64,000 nucleotides of DNA from Streptomyces eurocidicus (GCF_002891295.1 NZ_LGUI01000012.1:248001-312000); one strand, 5' to 3'. Counted from the first letter of the stretch, positions 16,917 to 25,256 are shown. Translations and numbers: made by a program. The notes: a model not told the origin generated them from the letters alone.

Positions 16917-17120
16917 TCAGTCCTCCTCGATCGCGATGGCCTGGACCGGACAGGCCCGCACCGCCTCCCGCACGAGCGGGTCGCCCGCGCCGTCCTCGCG
17001 GCCGGGCCGGACCATGCCGAACCCGTCGTCGTCCTGGGTGAAGACGCTGGAGGCGGTCAGGGCGCACTGCCCGGAGCCGATGCAGTTGTCGGAGTCGATG
17101 GTGACGCGGATGCTGCTCAT
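16917..17120 (-). CDS. Ferredoxin, [3Fe-4S]-type P450 partner
   Basis: A 67-residue ferredoxin. The cluster ligands are in DNCIGSGQCALTA (Cys-x5-Cys) and the C-terminal ACPVQAIAIEE. This spacing is that of the SuaB/FdxA-like [3Fe-4S] ferredoxins found beside CYP105 genes. It would pass electrons from a ferredoxin reductase to the P450 whose gene ends 50 bp upstream on the same strand. No reductase gene is nearby, so a housekeeping reductase would be used. The ATG at 17118-17120 has only a weak ribosome site. Confidence 0.9.
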   Translation of the reverse strand: MSSIRVTIDSDNCIGSGQCALTASSVFTQDDDGFGMVRPGREDGAGDPLVREAVRACPVQAIAIEED

Positions 17121-17170
17121 GACACGGTTCCGTTCTCTTGGCTCTCGATCTCTTTGCCGCTCCGGGTAGT

Positions 17171-18394
17171 TCACCAGGTGACGGGCAGCGCGAAAAGCCC
17201 CTGGAGCGTGTCGCCCGGCTTGACCGCCACCTCGTCCGGCGCGACGGCCGGCCGCAGCGTGGGGATGCGGCGGAAGAGCGTGCTGAGGGCGATCTCCAGT
17301 TCCGCACGGGCCAGGTTCTGGCCCAGGCACTGGTGGACGCCGTACCCGAAGGCGACGTGGTGGCGGGCCGAGCGGTGCACGTCGAGGTCCTCGGGGCGGT
17401 CGTAGGCGGCGGCGTCGCGGTTGACCACGGAGGTGCTGATCATGATGCCGTCGCCGGCGCGCACGGTCCGCCCGCCGAGGTCGAAGTCCTCCACGGCGAC
17501 GCGTACGAGCCCGTCGGCTATGGACAGGAAGCGCAGCAGCTCCTCGACGGCGCCGGGCATCAGCGTCGGGTCGGCGCGCAGCGCGGCGAGCTCCTCGGGG
17601 TGCTCCAGGAGGGTGTACGTGCCGAGGGAGATCATGTTGGACGTGGTCTCGTGGCCGGCCACCAGTAACAGCACGGCCATCATGACCAGTTCCTCGCGGT
17701 CGACCTCCCCCTCGGTGAGCCGCTCGGCGATCAGCTCGTCCAGCAGCCCCTCCCCGGGGCCGGTCTCCTTCCGGGCGATCAGCTCGCGGAGATAGTCGCG
17801 CAGTTCATCGAGGGCGGCCGTGGACTCGGCGGCGGTCGGCGCGGTGAACAGCCGGCGTGACCTGTCCTCGAAGAAGGCGTGGTCGGCGTAGGGGACGCCG
17901 AGCAGCGCGCAGATGACCGTCGAGGGGACGGGCAGGCTGTAGGCCGAGACGAGCTCGGCGCCGGGGCCGGCGGCGAGCATGTCGTCGAGGAGCCGGTCCA
18001 CGACGGCCTGGATCTGCGGGCGCATCGCGTTGACGCGCTTGAGGCCGAACCGGGGGATCAGCATCCGCCGCTGCCGGGCGTGCTCGGGGTCGTCGACGCC
18101 GAGCAGCGGGAGGACGACGGTGTGCTGCGACTCGGCGCGCGGCGCGACCATGGGGAAGTCCGGGTTCTGCCTGCTGGTGGAGACCCGGGGGTCGGTGAGC
18201 AGGGCGCGCGCTTCCGCGTGCCCTGTCACCAGCCACACCACGCGCCCGTTGTACAGCGCGACGCGGGTGACGGGGCCGTCGGCCGCCAGCTCGCCGTAGC
18301 TCTCGGGCGGCCGGTACGGACACGTACGGTCCTGGGGGAAGGAGGGGGCGGGGGGAACGGAGGGGACGGTGGCACGGATTCCGGTGTCGGTCAT
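17171..18394 (-). CDS. Cytochrome P450, CYP105-like
   Basis: A 407-residue soluble haem monooxygenase. The oxygen-binding helix has AGHETT (246-251). The ExxR motif is EELLR (284-288), and the haem loop FGYGVHQCLG (349-358) has Cys356 as ligand. Length and motifs, including PEELAALRADPTLMPGAVEELLR and SIADG, resemble Streptomyces CYP105 enzymes, which are often broad in substrate range. The frame is open upstream, but the ATG at 18392-18394 has GGAGG six bases before it and fixes the start. It is followed by its ferredoxin. Neighbouring genes do not form a recognisable biosynthetic cluster, so a xenobiotic or unlinked substrate is possible. Confidence 0.92.
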   Translation of the reverse strand: MTDTGIRATVPSVPPAPSFPQDRTCPYRPPESYGELAADGPVTRVALYNGRVVWLVTGHAEARALLTDPRVSTSRQNPDFPMVAPRAESQHTVVLPLLGVDDPEHARQRRMLIPRFGLKRVNAMRPQIQAVVDRLLDDMLAAGPGAELVSAYSLPVPSTVICALLGVPYADHAFFEDRSRRLFTAPTAAESTAALDELRDYLRELIARKETGPGEGLLDELIAERLTEGEVDREELVMMAVLLLVAGHETTSNMISLGTYTLLEHPEELAALRADPTLMPGAVEELLRFLSIADGLVRVAVEDFDLGGRTVRAGDGIMISTSVVNRDAAAYDRPEDLDVHRSARHHVAFGYGVHQCLGQNLARAELEIALSTLFRRIPTLRPAVAPDEVAVKPGDTLQGLFALPVTW

Positions 18395-18584
18395 GCGCAA
18401 CCTCCAGGCGTTCGGACAGATGTCCTCTACATCCAGTAAGTCAAGTCCAGGCTCCTTGACCGCAGTCCGCCACACATAGTTCAGCCATATCCCGCAGAAC
18501 GGCCGAATATGTCTCACGAGGGCCTCTTCGGGACAGGTACCCCCCACACGCCCGGGTGGACGCGCCCGTTCCGCCGCCCCTCGC

Positions 18585-19496
18585 TCACGCCCCTTCGGCG
18601 GCGGCCGACGGGGCGAACTCCTCCACCAGGCTGATGAAGCTCTCCCCCGCCCGCCCCCGCTCCACCGCGCGCCGCATGAAGTCCCGCACGGTGGCGGGCA
18701 GCGTGGTGTCGACGCCGGCGTCCTCGGTGGTGTGGAGGATGTGCTCGACGCTGGCCAGCCCCATGGCGAGGTTGTCGACGTCGCCCTCGTAGCGCCGGGC
18801 GTCGAGCCGGGGGGCGTAGAAGGCGAGGAAGCCCGGGACGGACGCCGCCGTGGAGGAGGCGTACGGCAGGAACTCCTCGGCCGATATCCCGTTGCGGCGG
18901 GCGACGGCGGTGGCGTGCACGAAGCTGGTCATCGTGGTCCAGAAGATGTCCATCTGGAGCTGGTAGAACAGCGCGGCCAGGCCCGGGTCGGCGCCCCGGT
19001 AGTCGGCGCCGGTGAGGACCTCCAGGGTGGGCCGGTGGGCCTCGAAGACGTCCTCGGGGCCGCTGTAGAAGGTGGACGACTCGGGGTTCCCGATGCCCGA
19101 CGGCGGCACCTGCACCCCGCCGGTGAGGTGGACGGCGCCGTGCCGGGCGGCCCATTCGGCGGCCTCGCGGGCGCGCGCCGGGGTGTCGGAGCTGAGGTTG
19201 ACGAGGACGCGGCCGGGCAGGGCGGCGGTGGCCGGGCCGAGGATCGCGTACAGCGCGTCGTAGTCGGTGAGGCTGAGGACCACCAGCTCGTTCGCGGCCA
19301 GCGCCTCCTCGACCGTGGCGGCGCGCTCGGCGCCCCGGGCCACCAGGTCGTCGGCCTTGGCGGCGGTGCGGTTCCAGACGGTGACGCGGTGGCCGGCGTC
19401 GAGGAAGGCCCCGACCATGGCGCGGCCCATGGGGCCGAGCCCGATGACGGTGACGGAGGGCGTGGCGGCCGGGGCGGAAGACATGACGGAAGACAT
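18585..19496 (-). CDS. NADPH-dependent imine reductase-like dehydrogenase
   Basis: A 303-residue beta-hydroxyacid dehydrogenase-superfamily protein. The Rossmann N-terminus reads TVIGLGPMGRAMVGAFLDAGH followed by VWNRT, which suits NADPH. The segment GGVQVPPSGIG, with FYSGPEDVFEAH, is typical of the imine reductase branch rather than of 6-phosphogluconate or 3-hydroxyisobutyrate dehydrogenases. The position equivalent to the catalytic Asp/Tyr of imine reductases appears to be Tyr in LAALFYQLQMDIFW. It is divergent from a TetR gene, and a duplicated operator-like site lies in the 86-bp gap. AAGGAG seven bases before the first ATG fixes the start. The natural substrate is unknown. Confidence 0.82.
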   Translation of the reverse strand: MSSVMSSAPAATPSVTVIGLGPMGRAMVGAFLDAGHRVTVWNRTAAKADDLVARGAERAATVEEALAANELVVLSLTDYDALYAILGPATAALPGRVLVNLSSDTPARAREAAEWAARHGAVHLTGGVQVPPSGIGNPESSTFYSGPEDVFEAHRPTLEVLTGADYRGADPGLAALFYQLQMDIFWTTMTSFVHATAVARRNGISAEEFLPYASSTAASVPGFLAFYAPRLDARRYEGDVDNLAMGLASVEHILHTTEDAGVDTTLPATVRDFMRRAVERGRAGESFISLVEEFAPSAAAEGA

Positions 19497-19509
19497 GGAT
19501 GGACTCCTT

Positions 19510-19567
19510 CTAGAACGAACGCTCTATCTAGAGAAAACGTAGCACGGACTAGAACGAACGCTCTATC
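19510..19567. promoter_or_regulatory. Duplicated TetR-type operator
   Basis: A 19-bp sequence, CTAGAACGAACGCTCTATC, occurs perfectly at 19510-19528 and at 19549-19567. Each copy contains an imperfect palindrome, TAGAnCGnnCGnTCTA, a form typical of TetR-family operators. One copy lies next to each divergent gene. Binding of the adjacent TetR protein to both would repress itself and the reductase gene. Confidence 0.8.
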
Positions 19568-19582
19568 CGATATCTTTGAGGG

Positions 19583-20191
19583 GTGAAGACGACCACGGAG
19601 GCGGGACGCGAGGCGGGCGACGCCGCCCTCGGCACCCGCGAGCGCATCGTGCGGGCGGCCTCGCGGCTGATGCAGCGCCAGGGCTACGAGGGCACCGGGA
19701 TCAAGCAGATCTCCCGGGAGGCCGGGGCCACGCTCGGCTCGGTCTACCACTTCTTCCCGGGCGGCAAGCAGGAGTTGGCGACGGAGGCGATCCGCCACGG
19801 GGACCAGGAGTTCACCGACATCCTGCGCGAGGCGCTGGACGGCGCGGACGACCCCGCCGAGGCGATCGCCGCCTGCGCCCGGACGGTCGCCGAGGCCCTG
19901 CGCGCCTCGGACTGGATCGACGGCTGCCCGGTGACGGCCACCAGCATCGGCACGGCCGAGAGCGCCCCGGACCTCCAGCGGGCGGCGGCCGAGGCGTTCG
20001 CGCGGTGGCGCGGCCTGGTAGAGGACGAACTCCGCGCCTCCGGCTTCGCCGAGGAGAGCGCGCGCGAGCTCGCGCACACGGTGATCAGCACCCTGGAGGG
20101 CGCGGAGCTGGCGGCGCAGCTCGCGCGGGACGAGGCGCCGCTGCTGATCGCGGGGCGGCATCTGGCGCGGCTGATCGACTCCTACCGCTGA
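19583..20191 (+). CDS. TetR-family regulator of the LmrA/YxaF type
   Basis: A 202-residue repressor. The helix-turn-helix spans about residues 17-63 (RERIVRAASRLMQRQGYEG, then AGATLGSVYHFFPGGKQELA). The YHFFPGGKQEL end of the DNA-binding domain and GCPVTATSIGTAE in the ligand domain are typical of LmrA/YxaF-like TetR proteins. The GTG at 19583 follows a possible -10 (TATCTT) by only a few bases and lacks a spaced ribosome site, so the mRNA is probably leaderless. The duplicated operator just upstream suggests autoregulation and control of the divergent reductase. Confidence 0.9.
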   Translation: MKTTTEAGREAGDAALGTRERIVRAASRLMQRQGYEGTGIKQISREAGATLGSVYHFFPGGKQELATEAIRHGDQEFTDILREALDGADDPAEAIAACARTVAEALRASDWIDGCPVTATSIGTAESAPDLQRAAAEAFARWRGLVEDELRASGFAEESARELAHTVISTLEGAELAAQLARDEAPLLIAGRHLARLIDSYR

Positions 20192-20245
20192 GGGGCGGAG
20201 CGGGCGGGGGCTCCGGGCGTACGGCCGGCTTCCCGCCCACGAAGC

Positions 20246-21181
20246 CTACGAACCGGAGGCGCACCCCTCGAACAGCGGTGCCAGGCCGTCCAGCAGCCGG
20301 GCCAGCCCGAACGTGAACACCGAGTCGAGGTCGATGTCCGGCCGCGTCGCGATCCGGCTTCCCGCCGGACGGCCGCCGCCCCGGAGGATCTCCCCCGGTC
20401 GCTCGCCCATGGCGTCGACGTCGTCCTCCAGGTTCACGGCGACGCCGCGCACGTAGCCGGCCACGGTGACCGTGATGTGCAGCAACTCCGAGGCGTCGGT
20501 GACGCGTTCGCGGACCGGGGCCGCCATCCACTCCATGAAGGCCAGGGCGTTCCCGGGGAGCGGCGGGCGGGTGAACGACACCGCCTTCGCCAGCCAGGGG
20601 TGGCGGCGGTAGAGCGCCCACTGGAGCCGGGCGGCGGCCTCCAGCCGTCCGTGCCAGCCGGCGGGCGCCCCCGCGGGCGGTTCGACCTCGCCGAAGACGG
20701 CGTCCGCCATCAGGGCGACGAGCTCGTTCTTGCCGGGCACGTAGCGGTACAGCGCCATCGTGGAGACGCCGAGTCCGGCGGCGACGGCACGCATGGACAG
20801 GGCCGCGGCGCCCTGGGCGTCGGCGATGCCGACGGCGGTCCGCACGACGCGCTCCCGGGTGAGCACGGACTCCCCGTTCCGCGCGCTGTTCCGCGCGCCG
20901 TTGCGCCGGGACGTACGAGCCGGGTGATCCGGCGAGCCGCCGGGCGCCGCCACCACGGTGCCGACGCCGGGCACCGCCCGGACGAGCCCCTCCTGCCGCA
21001 GGACGGCCAGGGCCTTGGTGGCGGTGGCCATGGCCACGCCCCACTCCTGGGTGATCCGCCGGGTGGAGGGGATCCGCTCGCCCGCGCGCAGCTCGCCGGA
21101 GGCGATGCGGGCGCGGAGCTCCGCGGCGATCCGGAGGTAGGGGGCCGGGGCGGGGACCGCCGACCGTTCTAGTGCACCCAT
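20246..21181 (-). CDS. Fused GntR-TetR regulator with two DNA-binding domains
   Basis: A 311-residue protein. Residues about 12-80 are a GntR winged helix (YLRIAAELRARIASGELRAG, IPSTRRITQEWGVAMATATKAL, then LVRAVPGVGTVV). A basic Arg/Asn linker follows. Residues about 108-155 are a complete TetR helix-turn-helix (RERVVRTAVGIADAQG, AGLGVSTMALYRYVPGKNEL), then a TetR C-terminal ligand domain of the TetR_C_1 type. Both helix-turn-helices look intact. The ATG at 21179-21181 has no ribosome site and may be leaderless. A perfect 16-bp palindrome lies 25 bp upstream. This fusion occurs elsewhere in actinobacteria as far as I recall. The regulated gene is unknown; the LLM oxidoreductase upstream is one candidate. 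Confidence 0.88.
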   Translation of the reverse strand: MGALERSAVPAPAPYLRIAAELRARIASGELRAGERIPSTRRITQEWGVAMATATKALAVLRQEGLVRAVPGVGTVVAAPGGSPDHPARTSRRNGARNSARNGESVLTRERVVRTAVGIADAQGAAALSMRAVAAGLGVSTMALYRYVPGKNELVALMADAVFGEVEPPAGAPAGWHGRLEAAARLQWALYRRHPWLAKAVSFTRPPLPGNALAFMEWMAAPVRERVTDASELLHITVTVAGYVRGVAVNLEDDVDAMGERPGEILRGGGRPAGSRIATRPDIDLDSVFTFGLARLLDGLAPLFEGCASGS

Positions 21182-21206
21182 GCGGGCAGATTAGCACCGC
21201 ACCGGG

Positions 21207-21222
21207 TGCGCACTAGTGCGCA
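21207..21222. promoter_or_regulatory. Perfect 16-bp palindrome upstream of the GntR-TetR gene
   Basis: TGCGCACTAGTGCGCA lies 25 bp before the start codon of the fusion regulator. A half-site, CTAGTGCAC, recurs inside the first codons of the gene (about 21169-21177). It is a strong candidate for the operator used in autoregulation. Confidence 0.65.
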
Positions 21223-21331
21223 ACTCCCCTGCATTACCCGGGAATTGCGGCACCGATCCCGCGAACGTATCGCGTAAGCAAGTCATCGCGTACGCCATAC
21301 GCACGCCTCACCGGGCCCGCGGGACGGACGA

Positions 21332-22306
21332 TCAGGCCCCGGTGTACCGCTGGATGAGTTCGTACGAGCGGACGCGGTCGCGGAGGCTGTGGACGGGTGT
21401 CGTCAGCATGAGCTCGTCCGCCCCGGTCTCATCGGCGAGTCGTGTGAGCCGCTCCACGACGGTCCCGGGGGTGCCGACGGCCTGCTGCGCGCGGAAACCG
21501 TCCAGTGCCCGCCGCTGTTCCGCCGTGAAGGGGTGGGCGGCCGCGTCCTCCGGGGTCGGGAAGGGGATCTCGCTCCGGCCTTCGAGGAGCCCGGCCTTGA
21601 CGACCTCCATCGGCCCGGCCAGCCACGCGGCCTCCTCCGCGGTCCCGGCACACACCGCCTCCACGCACACCAGCACCCGGGGGCGCTCGCACCAGCGGGA
21701 GGGGGTGAACGCCGCGCGGTACCGCTCCACGACCTCCTGGGTGTTCTGCGGCCGGATGTGGTGCGCGACGGCGACCGGCAGGCCGAGTTCCGCGGCCAGG
21801 GCGGCACCCGCGGCGCTGGACGCCAGCAGCCACGGCTCGGGCAGCGGGCCGAGGGCGACCTCGTCGACCAGGAACGACAGGATCCGGGCCACGTCGCCCC
21901 GGTACTCCTCGTCCGTCGCCGGCCCGGCACCCCGGCGCAGCGCCCGCGCGGTGGCCTCGTCCATCGTCCCGGGCCCCCGGCCGATCCCCAGGTCGACACG
22001 GTCCTCGTGCAGCGCGGCGAGCGTCCCGAACTGCTCCGCCAGCGCGAGGGGCACGTGGTTGGGGGCCAGCACGCCACCCGACCCGAGCCGGACGGACGAG
22101 GTCGAGGCGGCGGCGTGCGCGATCAGCACGACCGGCGGGAACGCGCCGATCGCGGGCGAGTGGTGGTGCTCGGCGTACCAGATCCGTTGGTAGCCCAGCC
22201 GTTCCACCGCCTGGGCGAAGGCAGCCGTGTCACGCAGGGTGTCGATCGCCCGGGAGCCGGCCTGCACCATGGCGACTTCGAGTGCGGAGAGAGGTATACC
22301 GATCAT
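21332..22306 (-). CDS. LLM-class flavin-dependent oxidoreductase (MsnO8-like)
   Basis: A 324-residue luciferase-like TIM-barrel protein that would use FMNH2, or possibly F420, supplied by a reductase. Motifs include RIWYAEHHHSPAIG, VRLGSGGVLAPNHVPLALAEQF, RVDLGIGRGPGTMD and the ending DELMLTTPVHSLRDRVRSYE. They match the MsnO8 subgroup of the bacterial luciferase family. The ATG at 22304-22306 is preceded by TATGCT at about seven bases and no ribosome site, so leaderless translation is likely. The methyltransferase gene ends 47 bp upstream on the same strand. No substrate is apparent. Confidence 0.87.
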   Translation of the reverse strand: MIGIPLSALEVAMVQAGSRAIDTLRDTAAFAQAVERLGYQRIWYAEHHHSPAIGAFPPVVLIAHAAASTSSVRLGSGGVLAPNHVPLALAEQFGTLAALHEDRVDLGIGRGPGTMDEATARALRRGAGPATDEEYRGDVARILSFLVDEVALGPLPEPWLLASSAAGAALAAELGLPVAVAHHIRPQNTQEVVERYRAAFTPSRWCERPRVLVCVEAVCAGTAEEAAWLAGPMEVVKAGLLEGRSEIPFPTPEDAAAHPFTAEQRRALDGFRAQQAVGTPGTVVERLTRLADETGADELMLTTPVHSLRDRVRSYELIQRYTGA

Positions 22307-22353
22307 GTCGCCAGCATAGGGACCGGGTGATCGGCGGGGCGCCGACCGGGCCG

Positions 22354-23166
22354 TCAGGCGCGACCGACGGCCAGTAGGTGCGAGCTCGCGGCCAGGAGGT
22401 CCGGGTACGGTTCCGCGGCGCGGGCGGCGGCCAGGGCCGCCCGGAACAGCGGCGAGTTGGCGAGCGGCTGCCCGGCGTGCTGCTCGGTGGCCTTGAGCAG
22501 CGACCAGGTCGGGCCTTCGATCGCGTACACGGTGACGTCTACGAAGCCGACGCCGCGCATCTCCTCGGCGAGCTGGGGGGCTGTGTGGAAGTACGCGGCG
22601 GTGAACCCCTTCCGCCCCGGCTCGTGGACACCGGTCGCGAGGATGTCGGTCACGGCGTCGCGCACGCTCGCCCGGTCCAGCCAGGTGGTGGCGGTGTGCT
22701 CGAACAGCGACGCGTACCTGTTGATCGCGGCAGCCGCGACGAGGCCGCCGGGGACGGTCACCCGCCGCGCTTCGGCCAGGGCCCGGTCGCGATCGGCCCG
22801 GTCGAGAAGGTGGTAGAGCGGGCCGAGGAGGAGGGTGACGTCGTACGCCCCGTCCTCGGCGACTAGGCCGCGCGCGTCCCCCAGCTCGGCCGAACAGCCG
22901 GCGGCCGCGGCCTGCTCGACATGCCGCTCAACCGGGTCCACGAGGTGCACTCGATACCCGTCGGCCGCGAGCCACCGGGCGTGGGTGCCGGGACCGCCAC
23001 CCACGTCGAGGACGCGGGCGGGAGCGGGAGGCATGTGGCGGCGGAGAAGCTCCTGCGTACGGACCATCTCCAGGACGCCGTCCGCCGTCGCCGAGAGGCG
23101 CGTGGCCTCGTCGAAGGTATCGGTGTAGAAGTCGATGATCTCCGGGTCCACTTGGGGCGTTGTCAT
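22354..23166 (-). CDS. Class I SAM-dependent methyltransferase
   Basis: A 270-residue Rossmann-fold methyltransferase. Motif I is RVLDVGGGPGTHARWLA (about residues 51-67), motif II is HLVDPVERHVEQA, and the post-motif region has YDVTLLLGPLYHL with an EARRVTVPGGLVAAAAINRY loop. The ATG at 23164-23166 lacks a strong ribosome site. A degenerate copy of its 3' end and downstream flank (22327-22372) reappears at 26218-26263. The adjacent tandem block therefore once carried a related gene or its flank. Methyl acceptor unknown. Confidence 0.88.
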   Translation of the reverse strand: MTTPQVDPEIIDFYTDTFDEATRLSATADGVLEMVRTQELLRRHMPPAPARVLDVGGGPGTHARWLAADGYRVHLVDPVERHVEQAAAAGCSAELGDARGLVAEDGAYDVTLLLGPLYHLLDRADRDRALAEARRVTVPGGLVAAAAINRYASLFEHTATTWLDRASVRDAVTDILATGVHEPGRKGFTAAYFHTAPQLAEEMRGVGFVDVTVYAIEGPTWSLLKATEQHAGQPLANSPLFRAALAAARAAEPYPDLLAASSHLLAVGRA

Positions 23167-23302
23167 GTTGTGGATGCTCTACCGTGACCGGTCCACCTGT
23201 CCACGGCCGCTCTGCGGAGGTCGGGCCCTTGGCGACGCTGCCGGGTGCGCAGGGCGTCCAGCGGTGCGGGGTGACGGCCCGTTCGTGGGTACGGTCGGAG
23301 CC

Positions 23303-23722
23303 ATGAGGTTAGGACCTGTTGAGGCTCGGGCCCACTTCGAGGGGCAGCCGGTGGCCCGACTGGCCACCGCCGACGAGACGGGCAGGCCGCACGCCGTGCC
23401 CATCACGTTCGCCCTCGACCGGAACGTGCTGTACTTCGCCGTCGACCACAAGCCGAAGAGCACACAGAACCTGCGGCGCCTCCGGAACATCCGCACGAAC
23501 CCCCGGGTATCAGTCCTCGTCGATCATTACTCGGCCGACTGGACGGCCCTCTGGTGGGCGCGGGCGGACGGCCAGGCCGAGGTCTGGACGGATCCGAGGC
23601 GGTGCCGCACCCCGGTCTCGTTGCTCCGGGCGAAGTACCCGCAGTACGCCGACAGATCCCCCGAAGGGCCGGTCGTCGCCGTCGAAGTATCGGAATGGAG
23701 CGGGTGGGCGTTCTCCCGCTGA
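23303..23722 (+). CDS. PPOX-class F420-dependent oxidoreductase family protein
   Basis: A 139-residue split-barrel flavin/F420-binding protein (TIGR03668-like). It shows RLATADETGRPHAVPITFAL, LYFAVDHKPKSTQNLRRLRN with the phosphate-binding Lys/Arg residues, and VSVLVDHYSADWTALWWARA. The frame is open upstream, but the ATG at 23303 matches the family start MRLGPVEARAHFEGQPVARL. GGAG lies only two bases before it. Relatives reduce small metabolites or bind cofactor F420. It converges with the short GntR gene. The 26 bp just upstream of its start is duplicated exactly at 26319-26344. Confidence 0.85.
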   Translation: MRLGPVEARAHFEGQPVARLATADETGRPHAVPITFALDRNVLYFAVDHKPKSTQNLRRLRNIRTNPRVSVLVDHYSADWTALWWARADGQAEVWTDPRRCRTPVSLLRAKYPQYADRSPEGPVVAVEVSEWSGWAFSR

Positions 23723-23742
23723 CCGGCTCGGGAGCATCGCCC

Positions 23743-24006
23743 TCACTCGCCGGACGCGCCTTCGGCCTCCTCCGGCTGCTGCCGGGAGACGAAAGAGCCC
23801 AGCCCCGGCTCCGTGTAGATGCGGCCTTCCTCGCGAAGGGCCCGGTGCACCTTGTGGGCCGTCATGGCGGCGATGCCGAACTCTTCCGTGAGTTGGACGA
23901 CGGAAGGAACACGCGACCGCGGCGGATAGGTGCCGTCCTTTATGCGCTCTCGAATCACTTCGGCCACTTGACGCCAGCGTGGGATGTCAGGAACGAATTC
24001 GATCAC
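23743..24006 (-). CDS. Short GntR-type winged-helix protein
   Basis: An 87-residue protein that is essentially only a GntR DNA-binding domain (WRQVAEVIRERIKDGTYPPR, SVVQLTEEFGIAAMTAHKVH, REEGRIYTEPGLGSFVSRQ) plus an acidic tail. No effector domain is present, as in many plasmid or integrative-element regulators. The GTG at 24004-24006 has no ribosome site. TTGCAT and TAGCGT at 18-bp spacing end five bases before it, so the transcript is probably leaderless. A dyad with CCATGT and ACATGG arms lies in the same region. It is divergent from the first cysteine-containing protein gene of the duplicated block. Confidence 0.85.
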   Translation of the reverse strand: MIEFVPDIPRWRQVAEVIRERIKDGTYPPRSRVPSVVQLTEEFGIAAMTAHKVHRALREEGRIYTEPGLGSFVSRQQPEEAEGASGE

Positions 24007-24177
24007 ATGAGCACGCTATGTGCGCCATGTATGTCCATGCAAGACATGGTTATCTTCGAATCCTTAGCATCCTAGGTGTTCTATAGAGCTCTACTGCTAC
24101 GCTCCCGAGCCAATGGAAACCCCGGCGGCCGCTGTAACGACCCCGGGGCATGGCCAACGCCGCATAGGAGCGTCGAC

Positions 24178-24669
24178 GTGCACAACTTTATCCCCCTGTG
24201 GCTCGCATGGGCGCGAGAGATCCTCTCGACCGGAACGACCCGCCCCGCACCTCAAGTTCACGAGACGCCCCCCGCCACTCCCCCGGCAACCCCGCCTGTC
24301 GCGGCATCCCCAGAACCGGCCCTCAGCCCCAGCCCCCGTCGCCAGGGAGCCTGCGCCGTCTACGTCTGGGCCACCGCGCATGGGATCGACCTCAAGCCCA
24401 GCTCCCCGCTGCGCACCTGCACCTGCTCCGACACGCCCCGTCCGGCCACCCCCGCCGCCCCCAACCCCCGCGTCTACGTCATCGACACCCGGACCGACAC
24501 CGTCGGCGAGGTCATGGACCACCAAGGCCCCCGCCTCCAACTGCGGCCGCCCACCGGCGGCCGCGAATGGGAAGCCGACCCGGGAGCGACCCGCCCCGCC
24601 ACCACCGCCGAACTCCTCAGCGCCAAAGTGCGGGCCGCCAACGCGGACAGCGCCCGGGGCATGGCCTGA
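24178..24669 (+). CDS. Cysteine-containing hypothetical protein, block A
   Basis: A 163-residue protein I do not recognise. The N-terminus is short and hydrophobic (HNFIPLWLAWAREIL), then comes a Pro/Ala-rich stretch to about residue 55. The C-terminal 100 residues have Cys residues in GACAVYVW and LRTCTCSDTP, then RVYVIDTRTDTVGEVMDHQG and GGREWEADP. The GTG at 24178 has AGGAG seven bases before it, the same arrangement as its paralogue at 27730. From 24381 to 24660 the DNA matches 27891-28170 with 10 mismatches in 280 positions, whereas the 5' parts are unrelated. It is divergent from the short GntR gene, which may control it. Confidence 0.8.
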   Translation: MHNFIPLWLAWAREILSTGTTRPAPQVHETPPATPPATPPVAASPEPALSPSPRRQGACAVYVWATAHGIDLKPSSPLRTCTCSDTPRPATPAAPNPRVYVIDTRTDTVGEVMDHQGPRLQLRPPTGGREWEADPGATRPATTAELLSAKVRAANADSARGMA

Positions 24670-24710
24670 GTCCCACCCCCACCGCTCACAAGGACGGGCT
24701 GTGGCGGTGC

Positions 24711-25058
24711 TTACAGATCCGCCGGGCGGAGGAACCCGTAGGCGCGCTCGACCTTGGCCACGTGGACCGCGAACGAGGCATACCAGTGCTCGCGCCCGTG
24801 CGCGCGGGTCAGCACGTGCTCCGCGTGCCCCCGCCAGGCCGCGATCGACTCCTCATCGCTCCAGTGAGACACCGTGATCCCCAGACCGTCCGCGCCGCGA
24901 GCCGAATCGACGCCGAGGAAACCCGGCTGGCCGGAAGCCAGCTTCAGCATCTGCTCGGCCCTGTCCCCGTAGCCCTCGTCACCAGCGGTCCGCACGGAAG
25001 TGAACACCACCGCGTAGTAGGGCGGGGCGGGCAATGATGCGGGCGCGGGATCGGCCAC
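24711..25058 (-). CDS. Antibiotic-biosynthesis-monooxygenase (ABM) domain protein
   Basis: A 115-residue dimeric alpha/beta-barrel protein (YYAVVFTSVRTAGDEGYGDR, MLKLASGQPGFLGVDSARG, ITVSHWSDEESIAAWRGHAE, REHWYASFAVHVAKVERAYG). This pattern, with Trp and His after the second helix, is that of small ABM proteins. Some are quinol or haem monooxygenases and many are uncharacterised. The GTG at 25056-25058 has GGAGG six bases before it. It converges with the block A cysteine protein and has no counterpart in block B. Confidence 0.85.
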   Translation of the reverse strand: MADPAPASLPAPPYYAVVFTSVRTAGDEGYGDRAEQMLKLASGQPGFLGVDSARGADGLGITVSHWSDEESIAAWRGHAEHVLTRAHGREHWYASFAVHVAKVERAYGFLRPADL

Positions 25059-25206
25059 GGAGGTCCTCCAACAGGCGGCTACGGGGGTATCGCCTCAAAC
25101 GGTCTCGCGCACCCGCCTGAACCCACAACCCCATTTCCTACGCCCTGTTCGGCGGACCCCCAGCGCTCGCCCGCCTCGGGGGCGGCCACCCGCCTCCGTA
25201 ACCGGA

Positions 25207-25223
25207 GGGTTACTCTCTGCGGA
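25207..25223. promoter_or_regulatory. Conserved motif upstream of lipoprotein A
   Basis: GGGTTACTCTCTGCGGA begins 50 bp before the ATG. The identical 17 bases occur 53 bp before lipoprotein B (28688-28704), and a near copy lies at 26183-26199. It is flanked by a CCTCCG/CGGAGG dyad. It is probably a promoter or operator shared by the duplicated genes. Confidence 0.55.
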
Positions 25224-25256
25224 GGAATTCATAAGCGGCAAAGGACAGCAAAGCCC

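Noticed and set aside
15115..18394. Secondary-metabolite cluster around the P450, ferredoxin and acyl-CoA oxidase-like genes
   Set aside because: There is no polyketide synthase, peptide synthetase, terpene cyclase or other scaffold enzyme nearby. The flanking genes are ordinary regulators and primary metabolism.
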